A stretch of 64,000 nt of DNA from Spiractinospora alimapuensis (GTDB taxonomy: Bacteria; Actinomycetota; Actinomycetes; Streptosporangiales; Streptosporangiaceae): contig NZ_CP072467.1 of assembly GCF_018437505.1 (NCBI RefSeq), positions 868,001 to 932,000 on the forward strand, read 5' to 3'. This document shows positions 9,785 through 18,659 of the stretch, one piece after another. Below the pieces are notes generated by a model, which had not been told where the DNA came from, made no database searches, and was given only the letters and a program-made list of their open reading frames with translations. The position numbers and the translations under genes are program-made. Numbering within the stretch: the first letter of the stretch is position 1; every line of letters begins with the position of its first letter.

Positions 9785-10240
9785 TTACGGGGGTGGGATC
9801 TGGCCCCGCCATGGCTGGTGCGGCGGCGTGTGCCCCGTCGGCGTGTGGTTCCATTCACCGCTCGGCGGGGGGTGGACCGGCCCGGGACCGCCCTGGTGGT
9901 GGTGCCAGGCGGGGCCGACCGGCGACGCGGTCGCGGAGGTGTCACGACGGGCCGCGGTGAGCACGAGCGCGAGGGCGGCGCCCCCCAGCAGCAGCGCTCC
10001 GACGATGGTGCGCACCGTCATCAGCACCGGGTGAACGCTGGAGCCGATCTCGACCATCTGGTACAGGATCAGGAGATTCCAGCCGTAGGCGATGGGAAAG
10101 TAGGCGACGAGCAACGCGGCCGCACAGAGCCCCCCGCCTCGTCGCCGCCGGTCGCCGAGCACGGCGAAGACCCCCACTCCCACTCCGAGGAGGAGGAAGG
10201 GCACCTGGTAGGCGAGCCCCTGCAGGGCCGGAGGTAGCAC
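9785..10240 (-). CDS. small membrane protein, second of a tandem pair
   Basis: 151 residues starting at GTG 10240, two bases beyond the stop of the preceding gene. Four hydrophobic segments are visible (LAYQVPFLLLGVGVGVFAVL, GLCAAALLVAYFPIAYGWNLL, a third around VHPVLMTVRTIVGALLL, a fourth GAALALVLTAARRD). The last 45 residues are hydrophilic and rich in Pro, Gly and His. Its layout, a helix pair followed by Arg-rich loop and a final helix ending in RRD, mirrors the upstream partner, suggesting the two are distant paralogues that may form a heterodimer. No family recognised. Confidence 0.6.
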   Translation of the reverse strand: MLPPALQGLAYQVPFLLLGVGVGVFAVLGDRRRRGGGLCAAALLVAYFPIAYGWNLLILYQMVEIGSSVHPVLMTVRTIVGALLLGGAALALVLTAARRDTSATASPVGPAWHHHQGGPGPVHPPPSGEWNHTPTGHTPPHQPWRGQIPPP

Positions 10241-10241
10241 G

Positions 10242-10589
10242 TCAGACTCCGTTCCGGAACCGCGGAGCGGCCTGGTGGGTCCCCGTCGCGGGGCGAGCTC
10301 CCGTGGTCGGTGGGTCCCGGCGCAGCGCGGCAACGGCCAACAACAGCAGCGCGAGCACCAGAACGGCGGTGTGCACGATGTCGTACGCGGTCCACAGCCA
10401 CGGGTCGACCGCCCCGGCGACGACGGTGACCAACCACGGGGAACTGGCCGCGTACACGATCATGAGGATGGAGCCGACGATCGTGAACACACGCCGATGG
10501 GGCGCGCACCTGTCGGCGACGACCAACCCCACGACGCCGGCCGCGGCGAACAACGCGCTCGACGTGAGGGGGACCAGTATCTCGATCAT
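10242..10589 (-). CDS. small membrane protein, first of a tandem pair
   Basis: 115 residues from ATG 10589 with four hydrophobic stretches (VPLTSSALFAAAGVVGLVV, VFTIVGSILMIVYAASSPWL, around AYDIVHTAVLVLALLLLAV) and a short polar tail. It shares the loop-and-helix pattern and the closing RRD with the following gene, to which it is directly coupled. No catalytic motif and no known family seen. Downstream of it the pair converges with the GntR regulator. Confidence 0.6.
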   Translation of the reverse strand: MIEILVPLTSSALFAAAGVVGLVVADRCAPHRRVFTIVGSILMIVYAASSPWLVTVVAGAVDPWLWTAYDIVHTAVLVLALLLLAVAALRRDPPTTGARPATGTHQAAPRFRNGV

Positions 10590-10789
10590 GACCTGCCCGA
10601 CCGATCCGTGAGTGTGTCGCGCCTCACCCTACCGATCAGCACCCCACACGTACCCGCCTCGGCCGCTTCCGGCCCCGCCTTCGGGGGACCGCCGTGGCCA
10701 TGCGGTGACCGACGGGAGACGCGTCCCTACCGCACACACCGTCGCTGGTCGACGGGACGAGCCGGCGCGCAGTGGACCCCGCGACCGTG

Positions 10790-11331
10790 CGCGAAAAAGG
10801 CGGCGGCGCGTGCCCGCGGCTGGTGGCGGTCTCTTCCCTGTTATCGGTCAGGATCTCGGTGGAGGCCAGCCGGAAGTGGTCATCTCTGGCGGTGTGCGGA
10901 TAGCCAAAGCCGATCACGGGTTGGCGCCTTCGCGGGCGGAGGCGCTCGTGCGCCTGTTCGCCCTGCCTTGGGCTCGACCGTGGACACGGTGGCCCCGCCG
11001 GCAGGGATGACGCCCGAGTTTCTCTCCGCCGACGTGGACCAGCTCGCCGGGGTGCTGGCGTTCGTCGGGGCGCATCACGCGTGTTGTGGCCCGGTCCAGG
11101 TGGTACGGGAGGGCGCAGCGGTAGCCGGCCAGGAGCCGACGCACGGTCGAGGCGCGCATGCCAGGTGTCCGGCGGTACGGGCAGGTCCCCACCCGTGGAG
11201 GTGGCGGAGTTCGATGACGGCACGCTCGGGTCGGGTGTGGGCGCGGCGTCGGTCTGGATGGCGTGGGGCCTCGAGGGCCTTCCCGCTGGTGGACGTGAGA
11301 CATCCACACCAGGACCGAAGGCCCTCCTATG
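10790..11331 (-). pseudogene. decayed IS481-type transposase
   Basis: Reverse-strand remnant related to the transposase at 863-2035. It keeps the terminal inverted repeat (11272-11331), lacks the first 60 or so codons, and then follows the intact copy across frame changes: ASTVRRLLAGYRCA, LDRATTRVMRPDERQHPGEL and GEKLG match the HTH and first-Asp region, and further on PVIGFGYPHTARDDHFRLAS and EILTDNREETAT match the second part of the core. The first catalytic Asp has become Gly (HVGGEKLG against HVDVKKLG). The rest of the gene is gone. Confidence 0.75.
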
Positions 11332-11765
11332 TCGTTTCAGCAGGGGGCAGGGCCACCAACCAACAGGGTCTGGACATCCAGCCCACCGGCGTACAGGATC
11401 GTGTTCCCGTCTTCGCCATACCGCCGCTGGCGGAGACCGGTCACGTGCCCCGCCGTGCGTCGTCGATCCCGTCGCCACCCTGGCCGTGTGGTGGTCCCGG
11501 TGAGGGGGCCCGTCCTCGCCAACATGCCGTCGCCGGTGGGCGAGGACGATCGCCGTGGCTCCCGAGTCCACGCACGACCCCGCGCTCCCCGTTCCGTGTC
11601 CGCCGCGACGCCTCACCGAGGATCACGTAAACCCCGAATCGCCACCTCCGGCGCCGAGCCTCGGGATCCACGGGCGGGCGGGGCGGGGCGACGAGGACGA
11701 CTCCCCCACCGGGGCGTCGGTCTGCTTCGCGGTCGGGTCCCGAAATCGCCGTGGCCGTCGCGGCC
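11332..11765. other. gene-free stretch beside the IS481 remnant
   Basis: About 430 bases between the remnant and the RraA-like gene. Open frames exist but change frame constantly, have Arg/Pro-rich compositions typical of shadows, and none matches a known family. I see no hairpin or repeat here. Confidence 0.45.
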
Positions 11766-12440
11766 TCAGGGGCGTCCCACCGCTCGGGCGGCGACGGGGG
11801 CTCCGGACCAGCCGGTGACGCGTGAGGGGTCCAGATTGAGGACGTCCAGCGTGCTGCGTCCGTTGGACAGCGCGTCCAGGACGGTGCGCTCGTGTTCGGA
11901 GGCGGCGATGGTGGCGGCGACGATCCGCGCGGTGTCGGCGCGGGCGAGGACGACCGCTCCGTCCTCGTCGGCGGCGACCCAGTCGCCGCGCCGCACCGGC
12001 TGGGCTCCCCCGGCCAGATGGACCGTCTCACCGACGCTTCCGCCACGTTCGGAGGTGGGTTCACGTACCGAGACACCGGTGCCGACGACCGGAAGTCCAC
12101 AGCGGGTGATGCCCACGACGTCACGCACGCTCCCCTCGACCATGATCCCCGCGAGGTCGCGAATCTGGGCGGCCACCGCCAGGATCTCGCCGACGTAGCC
12201 GTAGTCCGGATCCGCGGCGGTGTCCACGACGAGGACGGTACGCGGCGTCGCCTGCGCGACCGCGACGTGGATGGCGAGGTTGTCACCGGGCAGGCACGCC
12301 ACGGGCAGCGCCGCTCCCGCCAGGGCCGCTCCGGGCCATACCGGGAACAGGTGAGATCCCAGCGACTGGGCCCCGTTCTTGGCGAGTGCCGTCGTTCCCA
12401 ACGCGGTCAGGGTGTCCGCGAGCGCCACGTCAACCTCCAT
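11766..12440 (-). CDS. RraA-fold protein (oxaloacetate decarboxylase/HMG aldolase or RraA type)
   Basis: 224 residues from ATG 12440. The family fold is recognised by GDNLAIHVAVAQA near residue 55, GYVGEILAVAAQIRDLAG, the active-site GSVRD near residue 110, LPVVGTGVSV and the closing GDWVAADEDGAVVL. Members are either metal-dependent 4-hydroxy-4-methyl-2-oxoglutarate aldolase/oxaloacetate decarboxylases or RNase E inhibitors; the conserved Arg and Asp of GSVRD fit the enzyme branch, but substrate cannot be fixed. An in-frame extension to 12560 looks unlike the family. It stands alone between an IS remnant and the FolP2-like gene. Confidence 0.8.
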   Translation of the reverse strand: MEVDVALADTLTALGTTALAKNGAQSLGSHLFPVWPGAALAGAALPVACLPGDNLAIHVAVAQATPRTVLVVDTAADPDYGYVGEILAVAAQIRDLAGIMVEGSVRDVVGITRCGLPVVGTGVSVREPTSERGGSVGETVHLAGGAQPVRRGDWVAADEDGAVVLARADTARIVAATIAASEHERTVLDALSNGRSTLDVLNLDPSRVTGWSGAPVAARAVGRP

Positions 12441-12665
12441 CACCGGCCAGGACAGGGCACGTGCGCCACGGGAGGTCCGGAGGGACGGCCGGCCACGCGC
12501 GCCTTGCGCTGAGCCTCCGCTCATGCACAAATACTCACGGGTAACTTCGGGGTCGCGCAAGGTGTCGGGGCGAGAAAAACCGCGAAAGGTGCCGGGAGGG
12601 GTTCGTCCGGACGACGGCCCTGACTCCCCCGGTGGCGGAACGGTGGGGCGCGGTCGCCGGCCCCG

Positions 12666-13499
12666 TCATCGTCCCGCGAGGACACCCACCCGATCCAGGG
12701 CGTCACGCGCGGCCGCGGCGTCGTGGACCCGGAAGACGCGCGCCCCCTGCCACGCCGAGACCGCGAGAACGGCCAGTGTGCCGGCCAGCCGCTCACCCAC
12801 CGGCGCGTCCAGCGTCTCGCCGATGAAGTCCTTGTTGGACACCGCGACCAGCACCGGCCACCCGGTGTCGGTGAGCTCCCGCAGGCGGCGGGTGAGCTCC
12901 AGGGAGTGGTAGGTGTTCTTGCCGAAGTCGTGGGTGGGGTCCACGAGGATCCGTTCGGGGGCGACGCCGAGGTCCACCGCACGCTCGGCGAGTCGGCACA
13001 CGGTGTCGACGACGTCGGCGACGACGTCGGTGTACTCCGGGCGGTGGGGGTCGGTGCGGGGCGCCAGTCCCCCGGTGTGGCTGCACACCAGCCCGGCGCC
13101 GTGGTCGGCGGCGACCCGGGCGAGGTCGGGGTCCGCGCCGGCCCACGTGTCGTTGATGAGGTCGGCTCCGGCCCGCGCGCACAGGTCGGCGACCTCGGCG
13201 CGCCAGGTGTCGACCGAGACCACGACGGTCGGGTGGCGGCGGCGGACCTCTTCGATGAGTCCCACCGTCCGGCGCGCCTCCTCGACGGCGTCCACGGCCG
13301 GACCGTAGCCGGCCCGGACACCACCGATGTCCACGATGTCGGCTCCGCGACTGACCGCGGTGTCGACGGCGCGGACCGCGGCGTCGAAGCCGAAGGTCGA
13401 GCCTCGGTCGTAGAAGGAGTCCGGTGTCCGGTTAACCACCGCCATCACGGCGTGGCTTCCGACGGGGAAGGAACGCTCCCCCAGGCACAGTTCGCCCAC
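12666..13499 (-). CDS. folP2: FolP2-like dihydropteroate synthase homologue
   Basis: 277-residue TIM-barrel pterin-binding protein. GTG 13499 is chosen because GGAGGT lies four bases upstream and residues 1-20 give the usual first strand before MAVVNRTPDSFYDRG. That motif, with NRT-DSFYDRG rather than the NVTPDSFSDGG of true synthases, and VDIGGVRAGYG rather than VDVGGESTRPG, is the signature of the mycobacterial FolP2 group, whose DHPS activity has been questioned. Later parts (INDTWAGADPDL, HTGG, DPTHDFGKNTYHSLEL, VSNKDFIGETLD) are conserved. The gene starts inside the last 68 bases of the Lrp/AsnC gene, so the two are probably co-translated. A role outside folate synthesis is possible. Confidence 0.8.
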   Translation of the reverse strand: MGELCLGERSFPVGSHAVMAVVNRTPDSFYDRGSTFGFDAAVRAVDTAVSRGADIVDIGGVRAGYGPAVDAVEEARRTVGLIEEVRRRHPTVVVSVDTWRAEVADLCARAGADLINDTWAGADPDLARVAADHGAGLVCSHTGGLAPRTDPHRPEYTDVVADVVDTVCRLAERAVDLGVAPERILVDPTHDFGKNTYHSLELTRRLRELTDTGWPVLVAVSNKDFIGETLDAPVGERLAGTLAVLAVSAWQGARVFRVHDAAAARDALDRVGVLAGR

Positions 13500-14445
13500 C
13501 CTGACCTCCGTCGCGCGCGACCCGGTGTCGTTCCTTGACCACGCCGAGGTGGGCCCAGGTCTCCACCTCGGTGATGTCGGCGAGAGAGCGGACCGCCCCC
13601 AGTGTCTCCACGACCCCGGCCCGGTCGGCGCCGGCGACCACGCCGATGACGTCGAAGCGACCAAAACCACTGATCGCGAAGTTCACTCCGGGAACCCTAC
13701 CAAGGTGAGCGGCCGCCGCCGCGGCGTCGCCGCGACAGTGGGCGCCGAATCCCACGCACTCGTTGACCCCCATGGTGGCCGGCTCCAGCAGCGCGGTGAC
13801 GTGCACCATCCCGATGCCGATCAGGCGCACGACGCGCGAACGGGTCGCGGCCTGGGAGAGCCCCACGTGTCGGGCCAGCTCGGCGTAGGACGCGCGGCCA
13901 TCCTCCTGGAGGAGGCGGATGAGCCGCCAGTCCAGCCCGTCGACGGCGGCGCGAGGGTCCGAGGCGCCGACTGGTTCGCGTGGTCCCACGGCCGCGCGGA
14001 ACACGTCGGTGCGCGCGACGCCCGTGACGCGCCGCAGGGTGGCGAGCTCCGTGGCGAGCTGGTTGTCGTTGGCCGTACGCAGGTAGGCGACGACGGGGAC
14101 CCGCCCCGCGGTGTGCGCGGCGAAGATGACGGAGTCGCGATGCTGGAGTTCGGTCACCAGATGTTCACTCGCGCCGTGCACGGTGAACTCCACCAGCGCG
14201 AACACCTGCATCCCGGTCAGTCCCGCGTGGGGGATCCCCACGACGCGGATCGCTCCGGTGGTGAGCATGCGGCGTACCCGCGCCCGCACGGCCGTCCGGG
14301 ACAGTCCCACGCCCTCCGCCAGGGTCTGGTAGGTCGCTCGTCCATCGGTCTGGAGCGCTTTGATCAGCGCAGCGTCGATGGCGTCGAGCACGGCGCGGCC
14401 TTCCTGTCGAATGGTGTCACCCAGCGGGCCCTGGGGCCAGATCAT
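13432..14445 (-). CDS. double-domain Lrp/AsnC-family regulator
   Basis: 337 residues built from two AsnC units. The first HTH is at about residues 18-60 (LDAIDAALIKALQTDGRATYQTLAEGVGLS), followed by a RAM-like domain; the second HTH is at about 160-205 (LDWRLIRLLQEDGRASYAELARHVGLS), followed by another RAM domain. Such tandem forms are frequent in actinobacteria and usually sense amino acids or related metabolites. ATG 14445 is preferred; the frame runs further upstream to 14625 but with unlikely composition. It is divergent from the LCP gene and overlaps the FolP2-like gene at its 3' end. The target is not evident. Confidence 0.82.
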   Translation of the reverse strand: MIWPQGPLGDTIRQEGRAVLDAIDAALIKALQTDGRATYQTLAEGVGLSRTAVRARVRRMLTTGAIRVVGIPHAGLTGMQVFALVEFTVHGASEHLVTELQHRDSVIFAAHTAGRVPVVAYLRTANDNQLATELATLRRVTGVARTDVFRAAVGPREPVGASDPRAAVDGLDWRLIRLLQEDGRASYAELARHVGLSQAATRSRVVRLIGIGMVHVTALLEPATMGVNECVGFGAHCRGDAAAAAAHLGRVPGVNFAISGFGRFDVIGVVAGADRAGVVETLGAVRSLADITEVETWAHLGVVKERHRVARDGGQGGRTVPGGAFLPRRKPRRDGGG

Positions 14446-14654
14446 GACACTCGTGCCAGGATCTGGTGGCGAATCCGCACAAATTCCCGCACCGAATAGC
14501 GGATGGGGGCCATTCGGTGCTCGGTACCCCACTCCGGGAGCGGGCGCCGGGCCGGAACCGGGTGCGGTGGACGCGCGCCGACCTGGCCCCTCGCCACCGA
14601 GTGGGCGCCAGCCTGTGATACCCATAAGTCCGACTCTTGACAGAAAGGAGGACG

Positions 14655-16187
14655 ATGCCCGAGTCGTCGCCCCCAGTGTCCCGTCCGGGGACCGCGCGTG
14701 CCCTCCTGTGGACCGCTCTCTCCGTCATCCTTCCGGGTTCCGCGCATCTGCGGGCCGGGAAGCGCCGCGCCGGTACCGCGCTGATCGTCGGGTACGTCGT
14801 CCTTCTCGTCGCCGCCGGAGTCGCCGCCTACCTCATGGGCGACGCCACACGCGCCGCTCGGTTGGCCCTGCGCCCGAACGTCCTGCTCGCCCTGGGCGGG
14901 TCGGCCGTGGTGCTGGCCCTGCTGTGGTGCACGGTCGTCGTCCACTCCTACGTCCTGCTGCGGCCCGAACGCAGTGGCGTTCTCGCCCGCCTCACCTCGG
15001 TGGTCGTCGTCGCCGCGCTGTGCCTCACCGTCGCCGCGCCGGCCGCGGCGACCCTGCGCGGCACCTACATCGCGCACGATCGCCTCACCTCGATCTTCGG
15101 GGCGGACGCGCCCGACCATCCGTCGTCCTCCGAGGATCCGACCGCGGTGTGGGGCGACCGGGACCGGGTCTCCATGCTGCTGATCGGCAGCGACGGTGGG
15201 GACAACCGCTACGGGGTGCGCACCGACAGCATGATGGTCGCCAACATCGACGTCGAGCACGGCGACGTGGTGCTGATCGGTCTGCCGCGAAACCTGCAGA
15301 ACGTGCCGTTCCCGGAGGACTCCGAACTCGCCGAGCTCTACCCCGAGCCCACCGGCTTCGACCAACTGCTGCAGGACGTGTACCAGGTCGTCGAGGAGGA
15401 TCCCGAGCTCGCGGTGACCCCGGGAGTGCCCAACCCCGCGGCCGACACCCTCAAGGACACGATCGGCTACGCGATCGGTCTGGACGTCGACTACTACGCC
15501 ATGGTCGACATGCAGGGGTTCGAGGACCTGATCGACGCGATCGGCGGGGTGCGGATCCGGATCGAGGACGAGATTCCCTGGGGCCATCGGGGTGACGTCC
15601 TGGAGCCGGGTGTCCAACAGCTCACCGGCCAGCAGTCCCTGTGGTACGTGCGCTCCCGTATCGGCAGCGACGACTACACGCGGATGGGACGGCAGGGGTG
15701 CCTGATCCAGGCGGTCGCCGAGCAGGTCGACCCCTGGACCGTCGTCACGAGCTTCCAGGACCTCGCGGACGCGGCCGAGGCGACCCTGGAGACCGACGTC
15801 CCCCTGGCCTTGGTGAGCAACTTCGTCGACCTGGCGGAACTCGTCCCGCAGGGGTCCATGCGCACGCTGCAGCTATCGCCACCGCAGGTGTCGACGGCCT
15901 ACCCGGACTGGGAGGAGGTCCGGGAGATGGTGGCCGAGGCGGTACAGGAGCAGGAAGACGCCCAGGCCGCGGCCGAAGAGGACGCCACCTCGACCCCTGA
16001 CGCCACCGAGACCGGCGCGGCCGACGACGACGCCCCCGACGAGGACGCGGACACCTCCGAGGAGGGCGCCGAGGACGAGGAGTCCACGGAGTGGCAGGAC
16101 TGGAGCGGCTCTCCCAGTGCCTCCCCCACCACACCGGGCCGTCAGGTGGGCGACGAACCGGCGTCCCTGGACGAGATCTGCCCGTAG
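14655..16187 (+). CDS. LytR-CpsA-Psr (LCP) family cell-wall glycopolymer ligase
   Basis: 510-residue membrane-anchored enzyme that transfers lipid-linked glycopolymers (teichoic acid or arabinogalactan type) to peptidoglycan, outside the membrane. ATG 14655 follows a perfect AAAGGAGG. Three to four hydrophobic segments occupy residues about 20-140; the LCP domain follows (LLIGSDGGDNRYGVRTDSMMVANID, LIGLPRNLQNVP, LDVDYYAMVDMQGFEDLIDAIGGV, LWYVRSRIGSDDYTRMGRQ). Conserved Arg and Asp residues that bind the pyrophosphate of the lipid are present. The tail (about residues 425-510) is very acidic and Ser/Thr/Pro-rich. More transmembrane segments than the usual single one point to the actinobacterial multi-span subtype. 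Confidence 0.88.
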   Translation: MPESSPPVSRPGTARALLWTALSVILPGSAHLRAGKRRAGTALIVGYVVLLVAAGVAAYLMGDATRAARLALRPNVLLALGGSAVVLALLWCTVVVHSYVLLRPERSGVLARLTSVVVVAALCLTVAAPAAATLRGTYIAHDRLTSIFGADAPDHPSSSEDPTAVWGDRDRVSMLLIGSDGGDNRYGVRTDSMMVANIDVEHGDVVLIGLPRNLQNVPFPEDSELAELYPEPTGFDQLLQDVYQVVEEDPELAVTPGVPNPAADTLKDTIGYAIGLDVDYYAMVDMQGFEDLIDAIGGVRIRIEDEIPWGHRGDVLEPGVQQLTGQQSLWYVRSRIGSDDYTRMGRQGCLIQAVAEQVDPWTVVTSFQDLADAAEATLETDVPLALVSNFVDLAELVPQGSMRTLQLSPPQVSTAYPDWEEVREMVAEAVQEQEDAQAAAEEDATSTPDATETGAADDDAPDEDADTSEEGAEDEESTEWQDWSGSPSASPTTPGRQVGDEPASLDEICP

Positions 16188-16333
16188 GTCCGGCCCCGTC
16201 GGGTGCGGGGGCGGACCCACATCGAACGGAAAAGCCACGTGCGGTCGAATCGGTCAGAGGCCGCGGACCGGTCAGACCGCCTTCGCCGCGAAGGTAACGT
16301 TCGCCGTGTGGGACACAACCGGGGGGACGCGAC

Positions 16334-17068
16334 GTGACACGGATCGTGGTGACACTCCTGTGTCTGGGGGCCGTCGTCGCCGCCGTCGTGCTGTGGGCCG
16401 CTCCCCTGCTGGAGCGGGTGGGCGTCAGCGGCGCCGTGCTCCCCTGGACCGAAGCGTGCTCGGTGGGTGAGGGCGACGCCTCGTTCGCGCTCTCCCTCGA
16501 CCAGGCCCAGCGCGCCACGACCGCAGTCGCCCTGGAGTCCCGGGACGACGTGGAGGACGTCGAGGTGGACGTCCAGGACGTCGAGTCCGACGCCCTGGAC
16601 CTGCTGCGCGACGGTCCCGCCGACGGCCCCGGCCCCGTGTTGACCTGCTCGGTGTCGGGATCGGACGATCTGGTCGAGGAGGACCTCAACGACTCCGGAC
16701 TCACCCCACGCGCCGAGAACGTGCTGGAGGAGATGCGGGACGTCTTCGGCGAGCTCAGCGTCGGCGGGTTCGAACCCGGCGGAGTCGACGAGGGGCACGG
16801 AGAGAACTCCGCCCACTACCAGGGACGCGCCGTCGACGTGTTCTTCCGCCCCGTGAGTGAGGAGAACCGTCGCGCCGGGTGGGTCCTCACCAACTGGTTG
16901 GTCGCCCACGCCGGTGACCTCGACGTCGACGTGATCATCTTCGATGACCGGATCTTCTCCTCCCGGCTGCCCCAGTGGCGCGACTACAACTCCCCCGATC
17001 CCGACAACGAGATCCTGCGCCACCTGGACCACGTCCACGTCGACGTACGACGCGGCTCGGGCGACTGA
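16334..17068 (+). CDS. secreted/membrane-anchored protein with M15-like (ARB_07466-type) domain
   Basis: 244 residues from GTG 16334 (GGGGGGACG upstream). Residues 3-27 form a signal or anchor helix (VVTLLCLGAVVAAVVLWAAP). A variable acidic part follows. The C-terminal domain (about 140-240) carries HYQGRAVDVFF and DHVHVDV, which resemble the H-x6-D and H-x-H zinc ligands of D-Ala-D-Ala carboxypeptidase-like folds. It could trim peptidoglycan, or be a catalytically inert relative. The position between an LCP ligase and TldD/E is compatible with a cell-envelope task but is not proof. Confidence 0.65.
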   Translation: MTRIVVTLLCLGAVVAAVVLWAAPLLERVGVSGAVLPWTEACSVGEGDASFALSLDQAQRATTAVALESRDDVEDVEVDVQDVESDALDLLRDGPADGPGPVLTCSVSGSDDLVEEDLNDSGLTPRAENVLEEMRDVFGELSVGGFEPGGVDEGHGENSAHYQGRAVDVFFRPVSEENRRAGWVLTNWLVAHAGDLDVDVIIFDDRIFSSRLPQWRDYNSPDPDNEILRHLDHVHVDVRRGSGD

Positions 17069-17171
17069 CCACGTCGTCCCACGGACCATCCGCGCCGCGG
17101 CGCCGTCTCGGTCCCGAAACGGGCGGGGCGGCCCTGGAACCCGCGCCGGGCGACACGTTACGGTGCTCTAC

Positions 17172-18659
17172 GTGCCTGCAATAGACGCGGAATTCCTCGC
17201 CCTTCCCGCCCGAGAACTGGCCGACGCCGCCCTGCAACGAGCCCGGGACCTCGGCGCGGAGCACGCCGACGTACGGCTGCAGCGCATGGTCGGTCAACTG
17301 GTCGTACTCGCGGACGGTGGTGTGGAGTCCGCCGCCGACACCGACACCCTCGGGTTCGCCGTCCGGGTCATCAAGGACGGCACCTGGGGGTTCGCCGCGA
17401 CGAGCCTGCTGGGCGTCGACGCCGCGGTGGCGACCGCCACGCGTGCGGTGGAGTCGGCCGTGATGTCGGCGGCGGTGAACTCCGAGCGGATCGAGCTCGC
17501 ACCGGAACCGGTCCACACCGACGCCACCTGGGTGTCGGCGTACGAGGTGGACCCGTTCTCCGTTCCCACCAGTGACAAGACCGACGTGCTCGCCGGGTGG
17601 AGCCGAGGCCTGCTCGCCGACCCACGTGTCGATCACGTCGACGCCCACCTGTGGCAGGTCAAGGAACAGAAGTTCTACGCCGACTCCGCCGGAACCACGA
17701 CCACGCAGCAACGTGTGCGCATGGCTCCCGTTCTGGAGGTCATCTCGACCGCGACGGGGACGTTGGAAAGCATGCGGACGATCACCCCGCCCGCGGGCCG
17801 TGGCTACGAGTACCTCACGGCGATGGAACCGGAGCTGGCCGAACTGCCCGAGCTGCTCGCGGAGAAGCTCGCCGCGCCGAGCGTGGAGCCGGGGGACTAC
17901 GCGCTACTCATCCACCCGTCCAATCTGTGGCTCACGATTCACGAGTCGATCGGACACGCCACCGAACTGGACCGGGCGCTCGGGTACGAGGCGGCCTACG
18001 CGGGAACGTCGTTCGCCACCCCGGACAAGCTGGGATCCCTCCGCTACGGCTCGGAGATCATGAACGTCACCGGGGATCGCACGGTGCCCCACGGGCTGGC
18101 CACCGTGGGCTACGACGACGAGGGCGTCGCGGCCGGCTCCTTCGAACTGGTCCGCGACGGCGTGCTCGTCGGGCACCAGCGTGACCGTCGGATCTCGGCG
18201 CTGCACGGCCACGACCGGTCCAACGGATGCGCCTACGCCGACTCCGCGGAGTCCGTTCCGATCCAGCGGATGGCGAACGTGTCCCTGCGGGCGGCGCCGG
18301 ACGGCCCTTCGACCGAGGAGATGATCTCCGGTGTCGACAACGGCATCTACGTGGTCGGAGACCGCAGTTGGTCGATCGACATGCAGCGCTACAACTTCCA
18401 GTTCACCGGACAGCGCTTCTACCGGATCTCCGGCGGCCGGCTGGCGGGACAGCTTCGCGACGTCGCCTACCAGGCCACCACGACCGACTTCTGGGGGTCG
18501 ATGGCGGCGGTCGGCGGACCCCAGACCTACGTGCTCGGCGGGTCCTTCATGTGCGGGAAGGGGCAGCCGGGGCAGGTCGCGGCCGTGAGTCACGGCTGTC
18601 CGACCGCCCTGTTCGAAGGAGTCCGGGTTCTCAACACCGTTCAGGAGGGTGGCCAGTGA
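17172..18659 (+). CDS. tldD: TldD-type metallopeptidase subunit
   Basis: 495 residues. TldD carries the catalytic centre of the TldD/TldE heterodimeric protease, which cleaves unfolded peptides and matures some modified peptides; cytoplasmic. The zinc motif HESIGHATELDRAL is at about residue 256, with DYALLIHPSNLWLTI before it and the third-ligand region (GSFMCGKGQPGQVAAVSHGCP) near the C-terminus. A GTG at 17172 or nine bases earlier could start the protein; both lack a clear ribosome site. The gene overlaps the TldE partner by GTGA, so the two are translated as a pair. Confidence 0.9.
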   Translation: MPAIDAEFLALPARELADAALQRARDLGAEHADVRLQRMVGQLVVLADGGVESAADTDTLGFAVRVIKDGTWGFAATSLLGVDAAVATATRAVESAVMSAAVNSERIELAPEPVHTDATWVSAYEVDPFSVPTSDKTDVLAGWSRGLLADPRVDHVDAHLWQVKEQKFYADSAGTTTTQQRVRMAPVLEVISTATGTLESMRTITPPAGRGYEYLTAMEPELAELPELLAEKLAAPSVEPGDYALLIHPSNLWLTIHESIGHATELDRALGYEAAYAGTSFATPDKLGSLRYGSEIMNVTGDRTVPHGLATVGYDDEGVAAGSFELVRDGVLVGHQRDRRISALHGHDRSNGCAYADSAESVPIQRMANVSLRAAPDGPSTEEMISGVDNGIYVVGDRSWSIDMQRYNFQFTGQRFYRISGGRLAGQLRDVAYQATTTDFWGSMAAVGGPQTYVLGGSFMCGKGQPGQVAAVSHGCPTALFEGVRVLNTVQEGGQ

